A stretch of DNA of 7,742 bases, from positions 1 to 7,742 of the forward strand of contig JASHYD010001348.1 in the NCBI GenBank assembly GCA_030043175.1. The letters run 5' to 3'. Origin of the DNA: Xanthobacteraceae bacterium (lineage in GTDB: Bacteria; Pseudomonadota; Alphaproteobacteria; Rhizobiales; Xanthobacteraceae). Positions 6,158 through 7,742 of the stretch are shown here, one piece after another (position 1 is the first letter of the stretch; the number at the start of each line of letters is the position of its first letter). The translations under genes and the position numbers were made by a program. The notes under the pieces were generated by a model, which was not told the DNA's origin, did no database searches, and saw only the letters and a list, made by a program, of their open reading frames with translations.

Positions 6158-6227
6158 GTAACCGCGGGTGCCAGTGCGGGCCCGAGGGTGCGGATGCGAT
6201 CGACTCATTCATGCACGATCTTTGGTG

Positions 6228-6497
6228 ATGTTGAACTGGCGGGCCGGACGCGAGAAGCAGTGCGTTCTGGTGCTGGCAACGCCGGAGGGCCGCCGCGCCC
6301 TCAAAGCGCGCAAGATTGGCGCGGTCTGCTGCTCGATCTGGAACGGCGCGGCTCAATATGCGCCCCGAACTGGCATTGCCCATGGCGTGCGGAAGGCTGC
6401 CGGCGAAATCCTTCCGGTCACGTGCGAGCAGCTGGGTGCACTAGCCCGCGAACGTGCTCGTCATGCTGCCGAAGAGTCTACAGAGAGGTTTGGATAG
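6228..6497 (+). CDS. Hypothetical protein (89 aa)
   Basis: In this frame third codon positions are strongly G or C for the first two thirds, as expected of real coding sequence in a GC-rich genome; the overlapping plus frame and the antisense frame give Arg/Cys/Pro-rich noise. The product has a basic start (MLNWRAGREKQ), a hydrophobic strand (VLVLATPEG, residues 12-20), a central segment GAVCCSIWNGAAQYAPRTG and a helical end (CEQLGALARERARHAAEEST). No family is recognised. ATG 6228 has only a weak TTTGGTG before it, and a GTG at 6168 in frame is possible. It follows the lipoprotein gene by 90 bp on the same strand. Confidence 0.4.
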   Translation: MLNWRAGREKQCVLVLATPEGRRALKARKIGAVCCSIWNGAAQYAPRTGIAHGVRKAAGEILPVTCEQLGALARERARHAAEESTERFG

Positions 6498-6699
6498 CCG
6501 AGACGGAGGCTGCCTTCGAGGATTGAGCTACCAGGTGAATGCCAGAAGGCAGCCAAGTGCCAAAACAAGGATCAAGTGCGTTGCTGACTTTCTACGAGTC
6601 CCACCGAGATTTCGAACTCACTGGCGGGCTATAGATGGAGTCGTCGCCAGGCGCGTCAACCGCGAGCCCGCAACCGACGCCGCCTGATCCGTCAGGCCA

Positions 6700-6757
6700 T
6701 CACCAAAAATTGGCGATGGCTCGTCCTGACCGATTAGCCTCTCACCAAAAATTGGCG
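6700..6757 (+). repeat. 16-bp direct repeat, two copies 42 bp apart
   Basis: TCACCAAAAATTGGCG occurs exactly at 6700-6715 and again at 6742-6757. Each copy contains the palindrome CCAA-AAA-TTGG. The start-to-start distance of 42 bp equals four helical turns, so both copies face the same side of the DNA. The second copy contains the -35 hexamer of the promoter at 6752-6780. This is the arrangement of a pair of operators for one regulator, probably a repressor. Confidence 0.65.
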
Positions 6758-6780
6758 GTAGCACTGCAATATGGTAATAT
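6752..6780 (+). promoter_or_regulatory. Sigma-70-type promoter of the 94-aa gene
   Basis: TTGGCG at 6752-6757 and TAATAT at 6775-6780 are separated by exactly 17 bp. Transcription would start near 6787, leaving a leader of about 47 nt before ATG 6834. The -35 box is the last six bases of the repeated element, so a protein bound there would block RNA polymerase. Confidence 0.55.
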
Positions 6781-6833
6781 GTTGCGCACGGTTGGATCTC
6801 CTAATCGGACGACCGCGCGGGGGGCACATGCCA

Positions 6834-7118
6834 ATGAATTATAGTATTAAGGATTATCTTGCGACAGACACCGATATCCTTGTTGATGCATTCGACGGCG
6901 CGCTGAAAAAGTTGGCGGTGGATCGAAGGGACCCGGAAGCCTTAGTTGTTGCCAAACAACTCATCTCTATCGCCAAGGCGGGCGAGCGTGATCCCGTGCA
7001 ACTGCGCGATCTTACCGTACGAGCCGTCCGGATCGAGCGGCGCCGGCTGCGAGCCGCGATTCCAGCCGATATGTTGCGATCTTTCATCACGGGCTTTTGG
7101 GCGACCCATCTACTGTAG
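6834..7118 (+). CDS. Small alpha-helical hypothetical protein (94 aa)
   Basis: The product begins MNYSIKDYLATDTDILVDAF and continues with a helical core (DGALKKLAVDRRDPEALVVA, KQLISIAKAGERDPVQLRD, LTVRAVRIERRR). I recall very similar short proteins in Bradyrhizobium, but with no assigned function. They tend to end shortly after the DPVQLRDLTV segment, so the last 20 residues (ending SFITGFWATHLL) may be a divergent or frameshifted tail. The G run at 6819-6824 is nine bases before ATG 6834 and only three before the in-frame ATG 6828, hence the choice of 6834. A further in-frame ATG at 6771 lies inside the promoter spacer and cannot be the start. The paired operator upstream suggests a tightly controlled gene. 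Confidence 0.6.
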   Translation: MNYSIKDYLATDTDILVDAFDGALKKLAVDRRDPEALVVAKQLISIAKAGERDPVQLRDLTVRAVRIERRRLRAAIPADMLRSFITGFWATHLL

Positions 7119-7488
7119 GTCAACCACCGCCAGTTACCGCGGTCCCCCGACTGCTTAGCGGCCGCCGGGGGGAGGGGCGCCCACGCCCAACAGGAAGATA
7201 TTGTGCGGATCATCGGGATTATTGCCCTACGACGATTGCAGCTTCTTCCTCGCGACACTTCCGGCGAAGCCGACTTCAAGAGCCTCCGAACAATCGGGTC
7301 GGACATCATTCCATGACCTATATTCATCCCATCCTCGATGTTCTGAATCCCGCCGCCAGCACTTGCAGCTTCCGGCGTCACTCTGAGCTGGAGTGAACCG
7401 GGCCGTTGGTAATTGGGAGTCACTGTGGCCACGTACGTTTTACGATCGAGGGTGCCTATCGATCAGCGGGGTCGCGCCGTTCCCGCCC
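7119..7488 (+). other. Gene-free stretch with a possible coding remnant
   Basis: No complete gene is supported. The frame directly after the 94-aa gene's stop stays open to a TGA at 7314-7316 and its second half reads like real protein (QQEDIVRIIGIIALRRLQLL, then PRDTSGEADFKSLRTIGSDI), but no start codon with a ribosome binding site precedes it. It may be a fragment of a small regulator-like or unknown gene. A long minus-strand frame over this stretch is Arg/Ser-rich and looks like a shadow. Confidence 0.3.
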
Positions 7489-7742
7489 AGCGAGGCGCCC
7501 CGACGATTTGACGAGAAGGGGCGTTGGAAAAAGGGCGCAAAGATGCGCGTGCGGTCCAAACGCTATCCAGCGCTCGCTCGCAAACGGCGAGAGCGATGCG
7601 TTGCGGCCGAACGCAAGCGCAGTCACGGCGAGCTTGCCAACCGCATCCTTGGTAACGGCACCACGGTTAAGACCGAAAAACTGTCCTACAAGGCCTGGCA
7701 ACGGCAGCGGTACGGGCAAGAGTACGAAAGTTCGACCGCCGG
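7489..7742 (+). mobile_element. TnpB/OrfB-type transposon protein fragment, runs off the window
   Basis: This frame is open to the last base. It gives RRFDEKGRWKKGAKMRVRSK, RYPALARKRRERCVAAERKR, SHGELANRILGNGTTVKTEK and LSYKAWQR. The order Asp-x-x-Gly-x-x-Lys-Lys-Gly, then Ser-x-Arg-Tyr, then a basic helix, then His-Gly-Glu-Leu-(Ala/Val)-Asn-Arg-Ile-Leu and Lys-x-Glu-Lys-Leu-Ser-Tyr-(Arg/Lys)-Ala-(Phe/Trp)-Gln matches the middle of IS200/IS605-type TnpB-like proteins, just ahead of the catalytic Glu/Asp and zinc-ribbon part. TnpB proteins of this group are RNA-guided nucleases linked to transposons. About 150 N-terminal residues expected upstream are not found in any frame (the frame is open only back to a GTG at 7393), so the copy is 5'-truncated. 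The end after SYKAWQR (QRYGQEYESSTA) already drifts from the usual Gly-Arg-Ser-Val. Whether its C-terminus is intact cannot be seen. Confidence 0.6.

Noticed and set aside
5958..6383. 141-codon minus-strand frame across the lipoprotein gene
   Set aside because: It is antisense to the lipoprotein, whose signal, lipobox and conserved motif are clear, and its own product shows no recognisable pattern.
6188..6526. 112-codon plus-strand frame overlapping the 89-aa gene
   Set aside because: Its third codon positions are not GC-biased and the product is Cys/Arg/Pro-rich noise; the frame starting at 6228 has the better coding pattern.
6701..6757. CRISPR-like or iteron array
   Set aside because: There are only two copies, 16 bp long, with no third unit and no cas or replication gene nearby; the overlap with a promoter fits operators better.
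6854..7432. 192-codon minus-strand frame
   Set aside because: It is antisense to the 94-aa gene, very rich in Arg and Ser, and lacks a ribosome binding site.

Overview
The window looks like an accessory, gene-poor stretch of a GC-rich alphaproteobacterial chromosome. The small proteins and their codon use resemble the Bradyrhizobium group, but this is an impression from protein style, not a database match. It holds one long intact gene, for a PQQ-dependent dehydrogenase. Around it are small hypothetical genes and at least four truncated or frameshifted remnants, the usual picture where prophage, transposon and toxin-antitoxin pieces have collected and decayed.

Layout. (1) 45-1093, plus strand: a phage-like run of tiny genes with good ribosome binding sites (47, 113 and 81 aa), a strong terminator-type hairpin at 668-700, and the first ~40 codons of what looks like an ERF-family single-strand annealing recombinase. 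(2) 1072-1999, minus strand: three genes linked by two 4-nt ATGA overlaps. They encode a 110-aa unknown, a 124-aa protein with an antitoxin-like acidic tail, and a YafQ/RelE-like toxin that has lost its catalytic C-terminus exactly where it meets the broken ERF gene. (3) 2290-2794, minus strand: a DUF3179-family pseudogene with a frameshift, no visible start and a lost C-terminus. (4) 2970-4766, minus strand: an intact, exported PQQ dehydrogenase. It carries the second Asp of the WDYD motif that marks lanthanide-using relatives and lacks the usual vicinal Cys-Cys pair. Two perfect inverted repeats lie in its leader. (5) 5000-5271, minus strand: a heavily frameshifted remnant of an exported-protein family, followed by about 600 bp in which I recognise nothing. 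(6) 5922-7118, plus strand: a small lipoprotein, an unknown 89-aa protein, and a 94-aa protein behind a good sigma-70-type promoter. A 16-bp direct repeat, with copies 42 bp apart, overlaps the -35 box of that promoter. (7) 7489-7742, plus strand: a TnpB/OrfB-type transposon protein fragment running off the end of the window.

How the parts relate: there is no single pathway. The dehydrogenase and the two minus-strand pseudogenes beside it may be remains of a periplasmic oxidation cluster of which only the dehydrogenase survives. The best candidates for something undescribed are the three-gene coupled toxin-type operon (1072-1999), the divergent PQQ dehydrogenase with its paired inverted repeats, and the doubly repeated operator in front of the 94-aa gene.
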